Source: Bacteroidales bacterium
Lineage (GTDB): Bacteria > Bacteroidota > Bacteroidia > Bacteroidales > UBA932
DNA: 56,839 bases
Direction: 5' to 3'
Assembly (NCBI GenBank): GCA_017469845.1
Contig: JAFUFP010000026.1
Location: forward strand, 1 to 56,839
In this document: positions 24,658 through 33,047 of the stretch, in pieces
Layout: the number at the start of each line of letters is the position of its first letter
Position numbering within the stretch: position 1 is the stretch's first letter
Notes under the pieces: generated by a model
The model's database searches: none
What the model saw: the letters and a program-made list of their open reading frames with translations, nothing else
Told to the model about the DNA's origin: nothing
Program-made: the position numbers and the translations under genes

Positions 24658-26228
24658 TATTCGGCTGAAACATGATAACAGTCCTCAACGGTGAGGTCCG
24701 CTCCTGCCAGAGAAAGGCTGTAAGTTCTTGCTCCGTCAGGTTCTCCTCCGACAAAAGTAAAGCCCTGCTTGTCGTAGAAGTCCTTTACCTGAGAATTTTT
24801 GGCTGTGGGGATGTATTCCGCGTGAACTTCTTTGACGCCTTCATCTCTAAGGGAGTAGAGCACGGACTTGAGGAAAGCTCCCTCGATACCTTTGCCCAGA
24901 ATTCTGCAACTGAGAAGTAGCGTATCTATCCGGTTTCCGTCCACGAAAACCGTCCCCGTGATTCCGCTGTCACCGAAACGGTCAGCTACACTTAGACACC
25001 AGATCTTCCAACCCTTTTCAATAAAGCTCCTCACGTCGGCATCGGTATAGCGTCTGGTCGTGAGATTGAACTGGTTGGTCTTCTGTGTCATCTGTGCTAT
25101 TCTGGGGATGTTGAACTGATCGGCTCTCTCTATCTTCAGATGCATATCAAGGCTACGGAGGAAGGATGAGAAATCGCTGAACGAACTTTGGGCCTGAGAC
25201 CTAGCTGCATTGGCCTTGTACTGTTCCGTTTTCTTGCGGTCCTCTTCGGTAACCGTATATACCCTGAAATAATCCTCGACCATTTTCGAGAAGAATTGGG
25301 GAAGATCATACGGCTGGATCGGGAAATCCGGTACCGACACCATCGGAAGCATCTGACGGATGAGTTCCCTTTCGGTGGGGTTGTCGTCAACAAAGACGAA
25401 AGAATCAAGTCCGATATTGAGTTCGGAAGCAAGCTCTTTGAGATTGGAAGCCTTGTCGTTCCAATTTATCCTCATTGCTGAGAAATGTTCCTTCCTGAGG
25501 ACCATGAACGGATTCTTCTCCCATGCCTCAAGAACATCAGCCTCATTGTTTTTCGAGCATACCGCAAGAATGACTCCGGACTTGGACAATGAAAGGATCG
25601 CCTCCTGGAAAAAATGGAATGCCTTGCCGGGATAGTCTCCGCTGAGCTTTATTCCGTCGATTCCGTCCTCCCCAAGGACTCCTCCCCAGAGAGTGTTGTC
25701 AAGGTCCAGGACGAGACATTTCTTACGACGCAGGGCGATACTGTCCAGTTTCCTTCGCCACCACTCCTGGAAAGGCTTTGACAATCGGGGATTTAGCCCC
25801 ATCTGACTGAGGAAGTAGAATTTCCAATCGATAAGTTCTTCCCCCGGATAGGCGGAAGTGAATTCTGAAAGGTCAATGACCTTCAAGTTCGGATTGGTAT
25901 CGGAGAGGAGGAAGAGATTGTGATTATACTCTTCGACCGCTTCCCGCAGGAGATGATCGTCATCGGTGAACGGAACCGAATAAAGTGGCTCCATCGTAAG
26001 AGCCACGACGGTCTTTCCGGGATCGATGCACTGCATCACATAATCCAACTTGTCCGAATATGCCCTCACCTGCTCCGATGCGGAAAATGTGTCAAAAGCT
26101 AAAGGAGCCTGATAGAACCATACGTACCCGTCAGCATCGGAAGGGACCAGCGAGATGTCATCGTATCCCGAGAAAGTGTAATCCTTCGGGAAAAAGCGTT
26201 CTACTGTATTGTTTCTGAATACGAACAT
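24657..26228 (-). CDS. FkbH-like HAD-family protein
   Basis: 523 residues. An N-terminal domain (1-165) precedes the HAD domain, whose motif I is CLVLDLDNTLWGGVLGEDG with the nucleophile Asp175 in DLDNT; motif III/IV is FVFVDDNPTERELI (about 270). The C-terminal domain (about 370-510) is GNAT-like (DSGITGTVFVDGNRIDTLLLSC). This architecture is typical of FkbH proteins, which move a glyceryl group from 1,3-bisphosphoglycerate to an ACP in polyketide pathways; capsule versions are much less understood. The overlap with the ACP gene and placement between PglE- and PglD-like genes suggest that it loads an acyl donor for amino-sugar acylation. Confidence 0.88.
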   Translation of the reverse strand: MFVFRNNTVERFFPKDYTFSGYDDISLVPSDADGYVWFYQAPLAFDTFSASEQVRAYSDKLDYVMQCIDPGKTVVALTMEPLYSVPFTDDDHLLREAVEEYNHNLFLLSDTNPNLKVIDLSEFTSAYPGEELIDWKFYFLSQMGLNPRLSKPFQEWWRRKLDSIALRRKKCLVLDLDNTLWGGVLGEDGIDGIKLSGDYPGKAFHFFQEAILSLSKSGVILAVCSKNNEADVLEAWEKNPFMVLRKEHFSAMRINWNDKASNLKELASELNIGLDSFVFVDDNPTERELIRQMLPMVSVPDFPIQPYDLPQFFSKMVEDYFRVYTVTEEDRKKTEQYKANAARSQAQSSFSDFSSFLRSLDMHLKIERADQFNIPRIAQMTQKTNQFNLTTRRYTDADVRSFIEKGWKIWCLSVADRFGDSGITGTVFVDGNRIDTLLLSCRILGKGIEGAFLKSVLYSLRDEGVKEVHAEYIPTAKNSQVKDFYDKQGFTFVGGEPDGARTYSLSLAGADLTVEDCYHVSAE

Positions 26229-26256
26229 TCCAAATGATAAGTTATGTAAGAACAGA

Positions 26257-26904
26257 TCATCCTTCCTTGTGGATGATACGGGCGGGGTTACCGTAATAAG
26301 TCACGTTGTCGACTGCATCGGACAGAAGGACGCTACCCGCTCCTACTGTGACATGAGTTCCGATCTTGATATATTGCAGAAGAGTTGACTTAACCCCGAA
26401 TAAATTCTGTTCACCGATCGTAACGCCACCCGAAATATTGACATTCGGCATCACTACGTTGAACTGACCCAAAGATGACTCATGCCCGATCTGGACGTAC
26501 CAATTGATGAGATTGAAGTCACCCAATTCCACATTGCACGCGAGAAGGGAATTAGCGCCTATGACATTACCTCTTCCCATCTTGACGGAATCTTTGTCCA
26601 AGAAAGTGACTGAAGGGTCAATGATGTTGGGGAATTCCACCAAAGGATTGGTTATCTTGGAGACTAGACTTTCAATGGTCTTTGGGGTCGCGATGGCAAT
26701 CACAATCGCCAACGGAGTGGTCCAGGAATTGAGTTCATCGATTCCTCCGAGAATCGGCCCGTAATTGGTCGGTTCGCCTTTCTTCATGCCGTCGTCGAAG
26801 AACCCGACCGGATTCCAGACGTTCTCCACCGCATTGATTCTACGGATATAGCAGAAGATTTCCCTACCGAAGCCTCCGGCTCCATAAATTGCGATATCTT
26901 TCAT
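26257..26904 (-). CDS. PglD-like sugar N-acyltransferase
   Basis: 215 residues from the ATG at 26904; the frame is open to a TTG 21 bases upstream. The N-terminal Rossmann-like part begins IAIYGAGGFGREIFCYI. The left-handed beta-helix starts about residue 95. The catalytic His is in WYVQIGHESSLGQF, and the C-terminal turn reads VGAGSVLLSDAVDNVTYYGNPARI. PglD acetylates the 4-amino group made by PglE. Here the neighbouring FkbH/ACP pair raises the possibility that the donor is an acyl-ACP and not acetyl-CoA. It follows the PglC-like gene by 17 bases. Confidence 0.88.
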   Translation of the reverse strand: MKDIAIYGAGGFGREIFCYIRRINAVENVWNPVGFFDDGMKKGEPTNYGPILGGIDELNSWTTPLAIVIAIATPKTIESLVSKITNPLVEFPNIIDPSVTFLDKDSVKMGRGNVIGANSLLACNVELGDFNLINWYVQIGHESSLGQFNVVMPNVNISGGVTIGEQNLFGVKSTLLQYIKIGTHVTVGAGSVLLSDAVDNVTYYGNPARIIHKEG

Positions 26905-26921
26905 ATTGTGCAATGTTTCCG

Positions 26922-27530
26922 TCAATTGTTTCCGGTAAAGAACTCCATCGTCGCCGATGTCGCGGAATTTATGTCTTTACGCATCAGGACATTCTTCACC
27001 GTAATGAATATAACTTTTATATCAGTCCAAAGAGTACAATGGTCGACATACCAAACATCCAATTTGAACTTTTCGGTCCATGTTATGGCATTACGTCCGT
27101 GGCACTGCGCCCACCCGGATATTCCCGGCCTCACCTCGTGACGCCTTCTCTGTTCGGGGCTGTACAAGGGAAGATACTGGACAAGAAGAGGACGCGGGCC
27201 GATAAGGGCCATATCTCCTTTGAGAACGTTGATAAGCTGAGGAAGTTCATCAACGGAAGTGCTCCTGACGAACTTTCCGACCTTCGTGAGTCTCTTTTCA
27301 TCTGGAAGAAGGTTGCCTTCCGCATCCCTCTCATCGGTCATTGTCTTGAACTTTATGACCTTGAAAATCTTCTCATCTTTTCCGGGTCTTTCCTGGAAGA
27401 AGAAAGCTCCCGCTCCCTTGTTGGCGAAATGAAGCCATATGGCCACAATTATTAGGAACCATCCTATCAGCAGGAGGGCCACCAAAGCTATCAAGAAATC
27501 GAACAGCCTCTTGAAGAAATGCTTATACAT
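26922..27530 (-). CDS. PglC-like phosphoglycosyl transferase
   Basis: 202 residues, the size of the small monotopic phosphoglycosyl transferases. One hydrophobic re-entrant segment (FDFLIALVALLLIGWFLIIVAIWL, residues 10-33) precedes the cytoplasmic domain. Key motifs: KFKTMTDERD, the Asp-Glu catalytic pair in STSVDELPQL, IGPRPLLVQYL, and RHEVRPGISGWAQCHGRN. It moves a phosphosugar from a UDP-sugar to undecaprenyl phosphate and so starts the repeat unit. Adjacent PglD- and PglE-like genes suggest that the first sugar is an amino-trideoxy or amino-deoxy sugar. It overlaps the upstream glycosyltransferase by 8 bases. Confidence 0.92.
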   Translation of the reverse strand: MYKHFFKRLFDFLIALVALLLIGWFLIIVAIWLHFANKGAGAFFFQERPGKDEKIFKVIKFKTMTDERDAEGNLLPDEKRLTKVGKFVRSTSVDELPQLINVLKGDMALIGPRPLLVQYLPLYSPEQRRRHEVRPGISGWAQCHGRNAITWTEKFKLDVWYVDHCTLWTDIKVIFITVKNVLMRKDINSATSATMEFFTGNN

Positions 27531-28722
27531 GGCTTAAAATGATATTGCAAGTATTGCTTACCAAATAGTTGTCCTTAAGGAAAGCGTATCCTTTTTCACC
27601 CATTGCCTTGCGGTCGGATGAGAGCATTCTTCCGAGAATCGAATTGAAAGCCTCAACAGAATCGCTTTCACACCAGTATCCGAAGCCTCCGTTCACCGCT
27701 ATCGGCCCCATGTCACAATTGGGGTCAGTGGCAACAAGCACAGGCATCTTGTATTCCAGATAGGAAAGAAGCCTTGAAGGGAAATTGGGAATCGTGAAAC
27801 GGTGGTCCAGGAAAATGAGCCCCACATCACAGGACCTCACAAGGACATCGTAATCGCTCTTCGGAAGAGCATCCATCACGCTGACGGAAGATGGTTTTCG
27901 GGAAGAATACCACTCTTTAAGTTTCGGGAGTTCAGTCCCCGATCCGACTACCACGAAATGGCAGTCGCTCCTGTCAGCGTTCGCTTCCAGGCACTTTATG
28001 AGGAAATCTATCCCCTGCGGTTTACCGAGGCTGCCGCCATAGATGAAAACCGGTTTATCCAGAGGAATGGAATACTTGGACAGTATCTTTTCCCTTTCCG
28101 ATGGATCCGCTTCAGATGGGACAAGCTCAAGGGAATTGGGATTGATTTCCACTTTGCCTGGATCTATTTCCGGATTATGCTTGATGAGATACTCCACATT
28201 GGCCGGAGACATGCATCCTATGAAATCAGAGTTCCTGTAGAGAGTTTCCTCTTTCTTCCGGAAATACTTCCACACGATGCTTCCTTCCTTGAACATCCCG
28301 AGGTCCACAGCATTCTGGGGGAAAATGTCCTTCAAGAGAAGATATGACTTCGATCCGGGATTGTTTTTCTTAAGACGCGCTATCAGATTCGGGAAGGTGA
28401 TTGGCGGGGTGGAATACAGAATGAGATCGAATTTAGTATCCGGAAGGTATTTGCGTATGGCGGATCCGAACGCATTTTCAAGCATCACCTGCCCGATGCC
28501 TTTCTCGAGGGCGTTTGTCTTCTTCAGTTTGAGAGTCTTGACCCCAAGGATGTGAACTCCGTCCACATGGGTGAGCCCGGCCTTGTCCCAAGAGCCCCTT
28601 TCCCTTGGACTGACGTAATAAACAGAATGGCCTCTATCTCTCAAAGAACGGACAAGGTCCATATATATTCCTCTGGCTCCGGGATCGGAGACATTGGACA
28701 TTGTAAGAAAAAGAATGTTCAT
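27523..28722 (-). CDS. wbuB: WbuB-type GT4 glycosyltransferase (probable L-FucNAc transferase)
   Basis: 399 residues, GT-B fold. N-terminal: MNILFLTMSNVSDPGARGIYMDLVRSL. The central LLLKDIFPQNAVDLGM motif is characteristic of WbuB/WbvH-like transferases. The donor-binding region has YGGSLGKPQGIDFLIKCL and PSRLLSYLEYKMPVLVATDPNCD, with the E-x7-E type region. WbuB enzymes usually add L-FucNAc as the second sugar, which agrees with FnlA/B/C in the same operon. Specificity is inferred from family and neighbours. Confidence 0.85.
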   Translation of the reverse strand: MNILFLTMSNVSDPGARGIYMDLVRSLRDRGHSVYYVSPRERGSWDKAGLTHVDGVHILGVKTLKLKKTNALEKGIGQVMLENAFGSAIRKYLPDTKFDLILYSTPPITFPNLIARLKKNNPGSKSYLLLKDIFPQNAVDLGMFKEGSIVWKYFRKKEETLYRNSDFIGCMSPANVEYLIKHNPEIDPGKVEINPNSLELVPSEADPSEREKILSKYSIPLDKPVFIYGGSLGKPQGIDFLIKCLEANADRSDCHFVVVGSGTELPKLKEWYSSRKPSSVSVMDALPKSDYDVLVRSCDVGLIFLDHRFTIPNFPSRLLSYLEYKMPVLVATDPNCDMGPIAVNGGFGYWCESDSVEAFNSILGRMLSSDRKAMGEKGYAFLKDNYLVSNTCNIILSHV

Positions 28723-28734
28723 CGGAACTGAATT

Positions 28735-30030
28735 TTATGAAGATGCCGGATTTCCTGCAGGGAGAGATTGAGGAGTTTCATTTGTCAGTTCGGGAAAATC
28801 CTTGTCTCGCCTCAGTTTCCTTCTTTTCAAGATTTTGACTTTGTGCTTGAAACACCTCTCAGAAGAGCCCAACAGTATGAAATTGAACACAGTCACTGTG
28901 CCTGGACCGAAAGGGAAGGTCGGTTCGAACATCGAGATGATGTAAGGTACGAACAAGATGGTGTACCCCGCATAAAGATATCCCATTTTGGTCTGCGATG
29001 ACCGGCGGATCGAAAAGATTATAAGATACAGATACAGTCCCAATATAGGCCAACAGAACAGCAGGCCATAATCATACATATACCTGAGCGGGAAATTGTG
29101 TATCCAGAAAATAGTCGTCTCTTTACGGACATCACCCACCAGTGGATGGGAGGCGATGTAACTCAATGCGGAAATATAAGTATGCATTCGGCCGGAAGTG
29201 ATATCATCACCTTGAGTTCCGGCAGTCATGCTCTGCTTAATATAGTCGAAGATATTGACCGGCAGAAAGAGGGAACCGACGACAAGTACGACTCCTCCCG
29301 CTATTATCCATGGAAGCAGTTTCTTCATCCTGGAATTGTACATGAGCATGTAAAGTCCAACCAGGAAAACGCACAAGAGCGCCGCCCTCGCCCTGATCGT
29401 AAGAATGATGACAAGACCAAGGAATGCGCAAGCCAACGAGAAAACTCTCAATCTTCCCTTGTCCTGATTTATGAAAATGAACAAAAGGGCGACAACGGAA
29501 CTTGCAAGCATTGCTCCCAAGGAGTTCTTGCTGTCGGTCAGATAAAGAGTCGCGATTCTGAACCCTCCGATATTGAGAAAGACCTGCATCAAGCCCGAAA
29601 AGAGAGTGGCGAGACTGAACACCATCAGCATCCATGTCAAACGCTTGCGGTCCGGCTTCAGAGTCCATCCCACAAAGACCGATGCGAAAACTATGAAGAA
29701 GGTCCTCAGAATCGTGATCAGACCTTTGTTCTGGTAAATCATGAAAAGGACTATTCCGGAGAAACCGATAAGAGCTGTCCAGATCAGATATTTGGAAAGA
29801 AGTGTCGGTATATGCTTGGTGGTCCGCAAAAACGAAACCATGAAAAGGACAGCGAAAAGAAGCAGAATATATTTCGAAAGAATGGTTCCGCTCTCATAAC
29901 CTGCCGCTTCACTCATCCTCATGATTATCGGATGATACGAAATGGGCATCATGAAGAGGAGCAGATACAGCAGCATATACTGTATATCCTTGATGGTTAT
30001 CGTAGTTACCCAGCTGAACTTCTTTCCCAT
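28735..30030 (-). CDS. wzy: Wzy-type polysaccharide polymerase / O-antigen ligase family
   Basis: 431 residues with about 10-12 hydrophobic segments (for example YMLLYLLLFMMPISY, LTWMLMVFSLATLFSGLM, LPWIIAGGVVLVVGSLFLPV). Between the later segments lies a periplasmic loop (residues about 260-320) with the polar HIPHNFPLRYMY-like segment. This topology and low sequence identity are usual for Wzy/WaaL proteins. With a Wzx next door and no ABC transporter in the locus, export is very probably Wzx/Wzy-dependent. It starts 6 bases after wzx. Distinguishing Wzy from a ligase is not possible from sequence alone. Confidence 0.82.
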   Translation of the reverse strand: MGKKFSWVTTITIKDIQYMLLYLLLFMMPISYHPIIMRMSEAAGYESGTILSKYILLLFAVLFMVSFLRTTKHIPTLLSKYLIWTALIGFSGIVLFMIYQNKGLITILRTFFIVFASVFVGWTLKPDRKRLTWMLMVFSLATLFSGLMQVFLNIGGFRIATLYLTDSKNSLGAMLASSVVALLFIFINQDKGRLRVFSLACAFLGLVIILTIRARAALLCVFLVGLYMLMYNSRMKKLLPWIIAGGVVLVVGSLFLPVNIFDYIKQSMTAGTQGDDITSGRMHTYISALSYIASHPLVGDVRKETTIFWIHNFPLRYMYDYGLLFCWPILGLYLYLIIFSIRRSSQTKMGYLYAGYTILFVPYIISMFEPTFPFGPGTVTVFNFILLGSSERCFKHKVKILKRRKLRRDKDFPELTNETPQSLPAGNPASS

Positions 30031-30036
30031 TGGAGG

Positions 30037-31560
30037 CTATTTTTTTATCAACCGATTGATATGGCCGCCGACAAGAGAAAGAATGAAATTCTTCTCCTCC
30101 CGTGTAAGCCCGAAGAGGAAAACGATTACTGCCATCACAATGCAAGTGGCCACAAGGGTAACGCACATCCAAAGAATTCCACCGGACAAATGGTAGAAGA
30201 AATAGCAGAACGCCAGAGCCACGACACTGGGAGGAAGGACCTGAACGAGGACGTCACGCACAAAATGTCCCGGGTTGAAGTCGGTAATCCTAGCCAAAAT
30301 GAAGACCCTGCAAAGTGACCCGATGGTTTCGAAAACGAGGAAAATGAGTATCGCGACATACGCTTCAGCTCCCATAAGGAGAGCTGCAATGGATACCGGA
30401 AGAGCAAGTATCCTCATCGAAGATACTATGATGGAAAACCATTTGATGTTACCCACCGCCTGATTCGCATGAACCAGTCCCCTGGTAAGTTGTTCCACCA
30501 TGCATGCAGCCATCAGAATGCGGGCAAATGTGACGGTTTCGGAAGGATATTCACCCAGCCACAGATCCAGCACTTCCGGCATCATCACGACAAGCGGAAT
30601 GACAATGAGGGACATCATATAGAATCCGAATTTTCCTGCCGTCATCGACAGACGGAACATTCTGGCATCGTCTCCCGCCCCATGGCTCTTCATAACCTGT
30701 GGCTTCATAGCATTGACGACAGCCGCAGATACGGAGAACATATGCCCCTCCAGTTGCCTGGACAAGGCGAATGCCGAGTTCATCACGGGCCCGAAGAACT
30801 TGTTCAGCATGATGGCATATCCTTGGCGATTCACTATTGATGAGAATGTGTCCATGAATGTCCAGCCCGCAAAACCCATCACTTTTTTTATTCCGGAGAA
30901 ATCAGGTTTCCTGATGCGGACGACGTTCCCATGCTTTATTCTCGAATATCCGAAATAGAGGAAAAGGTTTACGAATGACATTCCCATCATAAGGAAACCG
31001 TAGAGAAGGAGTTTGTCTCCGACGGTGTATGTGATTGCAATCGCTATCCCCAACTTCAGTACAGAATCCATAATCGAAACAAAGGCCACGTACCAGAATT
31101 CTTCAAATGAACCGATAAGGGCGTTCATGGGAGAGATGTTCACCCGAAGGAAAAGCGATACCACCATGCAGTGGTAAATGATCTTCGCGACATGGACTCT
31201 ATCCTCGGGTATGTTGAGGAAACCGTGGAAAAGGAACAGTCCCGCGAATTCAAGTATGAAAGCAAGGGCTCCAGCTATGGCCAAATGAAGCCAAAAACAT
31301 GAATTGAAGACCTTGTTGGTATCCGATATATCGCCCTTCCCAAGGCTCACGGAAATGAACCTCATTGATGATTGGGCAAGTGAAGTAGTGATAAAATTGA
31401 GTAATCCGACAACTCCGCCGGTCACGTCATAGACGCCGTAATCCGACTGCCCGAGGGCCCTCAAAATCAGCCGGACGGTAACAAGTCCTATTAGTACGTT
31501 CAGTATCAGCTGAACGTACATTATCACAGAGTTCCTGACTACTCTCTTACCCGTGCTCAT
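30037..31560 (-). CDS. wzx: Wzx-type polysaccharide flippase
   Basis: 507 residues with 12-14 transmembrane segments, as in the polysaccharide transport (MATE-like) family. The N terminus reads GKRVVRNSVIMYVQLILNVLIGLVTVRLILRALGQSDYGVYDV, the typical Wzx start with the LGxxDYG turn. It flips undecaprenyl-diphosphate-linked repeat units across the inner membrane. The gene precedes wzy and follows the secreted beta-helix gene. Confidence 0.92.
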   Translation of the reverse strand: MSTGKRVVRNSVIMYVQLILNVLIGLVTVRLILRALGQSDYGVYDVTGGVVGLLNFITTSLAQSSMRFISVSLGKGDISDTNKVFNSCFWLHLAIAGALAFILEFAGLFLFHGFLNIPEDRVHVAKIIYHCMVVSLFLRVNISPMNALIGSFEEFWYVAFVSIMDSVLKLGIAIAITYTVGDKLLLYGFLMMGMSFVNLFLYFGYSRIKHGNVVRIRKPDFSGIKKVMGFAGWTFMDTFSSIVNRQGYAIMLNKFFGPVMNSAFALSRQLEGHMFSVSAAVVNAMKPQVMKSHGAGDDARMFRLSMTAGKFGFYMMSLIVIPLVVMMPEVLDLWLGEYPSETVTFARILMAACMVEQLTRGLVHANQAVGNIKWFSIIVSSMRILALPVSIAALLMGAEAYVAILIFLVFETIGSLCRVFILARITDFNPGHFVRDVLVQVLPPSVVALAFCYFFYHLSGGILWMCVTLVATCIVMAVIVFLFGLTREEKNFILSLVGGHINRLIKK

Positions 31561-31614
31561 CCTCGAATATTGTTCAATCTTTGCTGACAGGCACGTGCCC
31601 TGCCGATAGCGATT

Positions 31615-32997
31615 CTATTTCTTTTCCTGCCATGATGAGGAGGATATCTTTCCCCCGTTCACACTGTTTACCGACTTGTAAACTTTACCTCCTACCTGAA
31701 TATTTCTGCCCGGCACCGATTCGCTCCAACCTGCATTGACGGACGGCATCTTATCCAGAACCTCAACGATTCCGGAGATGTTCATCGCATTCTGGGGATA
31801 CTTGCCGTTGTTGTAGAAAGGTTTCGGGTCACCCTTCTTGTAATTGATCTGCCCCTCCTTGTATTGGTTGTTTCCGGTGAAAGATACGTCGAAACGGTTA
31901 TATTCGTATTCGGTGAGAGACGAATTCACGAAAACAAGAGCCTTCATGTTCCTCTCTATCTTCGCATCGGCAACCGTTATGTTCCAGGTGGTATTGCACA
32001 TCGCAACGAACGGCGGAAGATCATATGACTTCCCGTCTTTGCCCTTGTATTTAATAGGAACGAACTTGGCCAACTTGTCGAGAGTCTCAGGATCATTCCA
32101 GTTGAATGAATCACTCACACTCGAGAATGTGACGGTGGTGATATTGTCACCGGGATAATACAGATACCTGAAGACCTGGTACTGATTGGCATAACTGGTC
32201 GGACCCACGAAGGCTTGTTTCGAAACCGCCTTCGGAGCATAAATTGTCCTATAGTAATCAATAAAGTTACCGGTGATGGTCACTCCATTATAATATCCCC
32301 ATTCGAAACAGGCGTTGTCATTCTGCTCCATTCCTCCATTGATGTAGCATCCCGATATCATCGAGTCCGTAAAGCCGCATGATTTGGAAACGTTACGGGC
32401 GAAATAGAACACGGTCAAGAACTTGCTGTCCTGGATACGACTCACTTTATCCACCGAAGTATCAAAGAACATTGCCCCGAAATTCGCGAAATTGCACCCG
32501 TATACTACAAGTCCAGAGCATGTGCAGTTGTTGAAGACATGGGTCTCCAGATCACGTTGACCGGTTATGCACATCTTCTCGATACTGCCCTTGAATGAGG
32601 CGTCCTTGAATAGCTTCACCCCCTTGGCCACTGTAATTCCCCCATACTCTTCAGGAACGTATGATCCTTTCATTACGGGAATGCTTCCCATCATATTGAG
32701 AGTATACGATTGATACTTCCCCTGATAGTAATTCAGAGTTCCCGTAACCTTGAAAGTCTTTCCGGACGGGAAATACAATATCTTTCCATCCTTGTCTGAC
32801 TGGTAAAGTGCCTTCCTGAGTGCGTTCGTGTCATCAGCCTTACCGTTGCCTACAGCGCCGAACTGCATCGGGGTATAGCAGTAGTTGAGGATATTGTCCT
32901 CATCCTGGAGAATTTCTTCAATGTTCGCGGAACTCATACCCATGCAAAGAGCAGGGACAAGAAGTGAAGCGAGAAAAAGGATGAATCTGTTTTTCAT
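31615..32997 (-). CDS. secreted right-handed beta-helix protein (pectate-lyase-3-like)
   Basis: 460 residues with a signal peptide (KNRFILFLASLLVPALCMGM, cleavage near residue 22). The N-terminal pectate-lyase-3 motif is MQFGAVGNGKADDTNALRKAL (about residues 43-63), with PSGKTFKVTGTLNY following, and many short repeated strands further on, e.g. SGLVVYGCNFANFGAMFF and DSMISGCYINGGMEQND. Such folds occur in polysaccharide lyases, hydrolases and tail-spike-like depolymerases. Here, inside the capsule operon, it may trim or edit the polysaccharide in the periplasm, but no catalytic residues can be assigned and a structural role is possible. Confidence 0.8.
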   Translation of the reverse strand: MKNRFILFLASLLVPALCMGMSSANIEEILQDEDNILNYCYTPMQFGAVGNGKADDTNALRKALYQSDKDGKILYFPSGKTFKVTGTLNYYQGKYQSYTLNMMGSIPVMKGSYVPEEYGGITVAKGVKLFKDASFKGSIEKMCITGQRDLETHVFNNCTCSGLVVYGCNFANFGAMFFDTSVDKVSRIQDSKFLTVFYFARNVSKSCGFTDSMISGCYINGGMEQNDNACFEWGYYNGVTITGNFIDYYRTIYAPKAVSKQAFVGPTSYANQYQVFRYLYYPGDNITTVTFSSVSDSFNWNDPETLDKLAKFVPIKYKGKDGKSYDLPPFVAMCNTTWNITVADAKIERNMKALVFVNSSLTEYEYNRFDVSFTGNNQYKEGQINYKKGDPKPFYNNGKYPQNAMNISGIVEVLDKMPSVNAGWSESVPGRNIQVGGKVYKSVNSVNGGKISSSSWQEKK

Positions 32998-33047
32998 GGG
33001 GAAATCTGTTCTGTTTTGTATTCTCGGAATGCCGGAAATAAAGAGAC

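Noticed and set aside
29098..30318. A 406-codon plus-strand frame opposite wzy
   Set aside because: It is rich in His/Gln/Lys/Arg with no hydrophobic core, as expected for the antisense of a membrane protein; the minus-strand Wzy is clearly the real gene.
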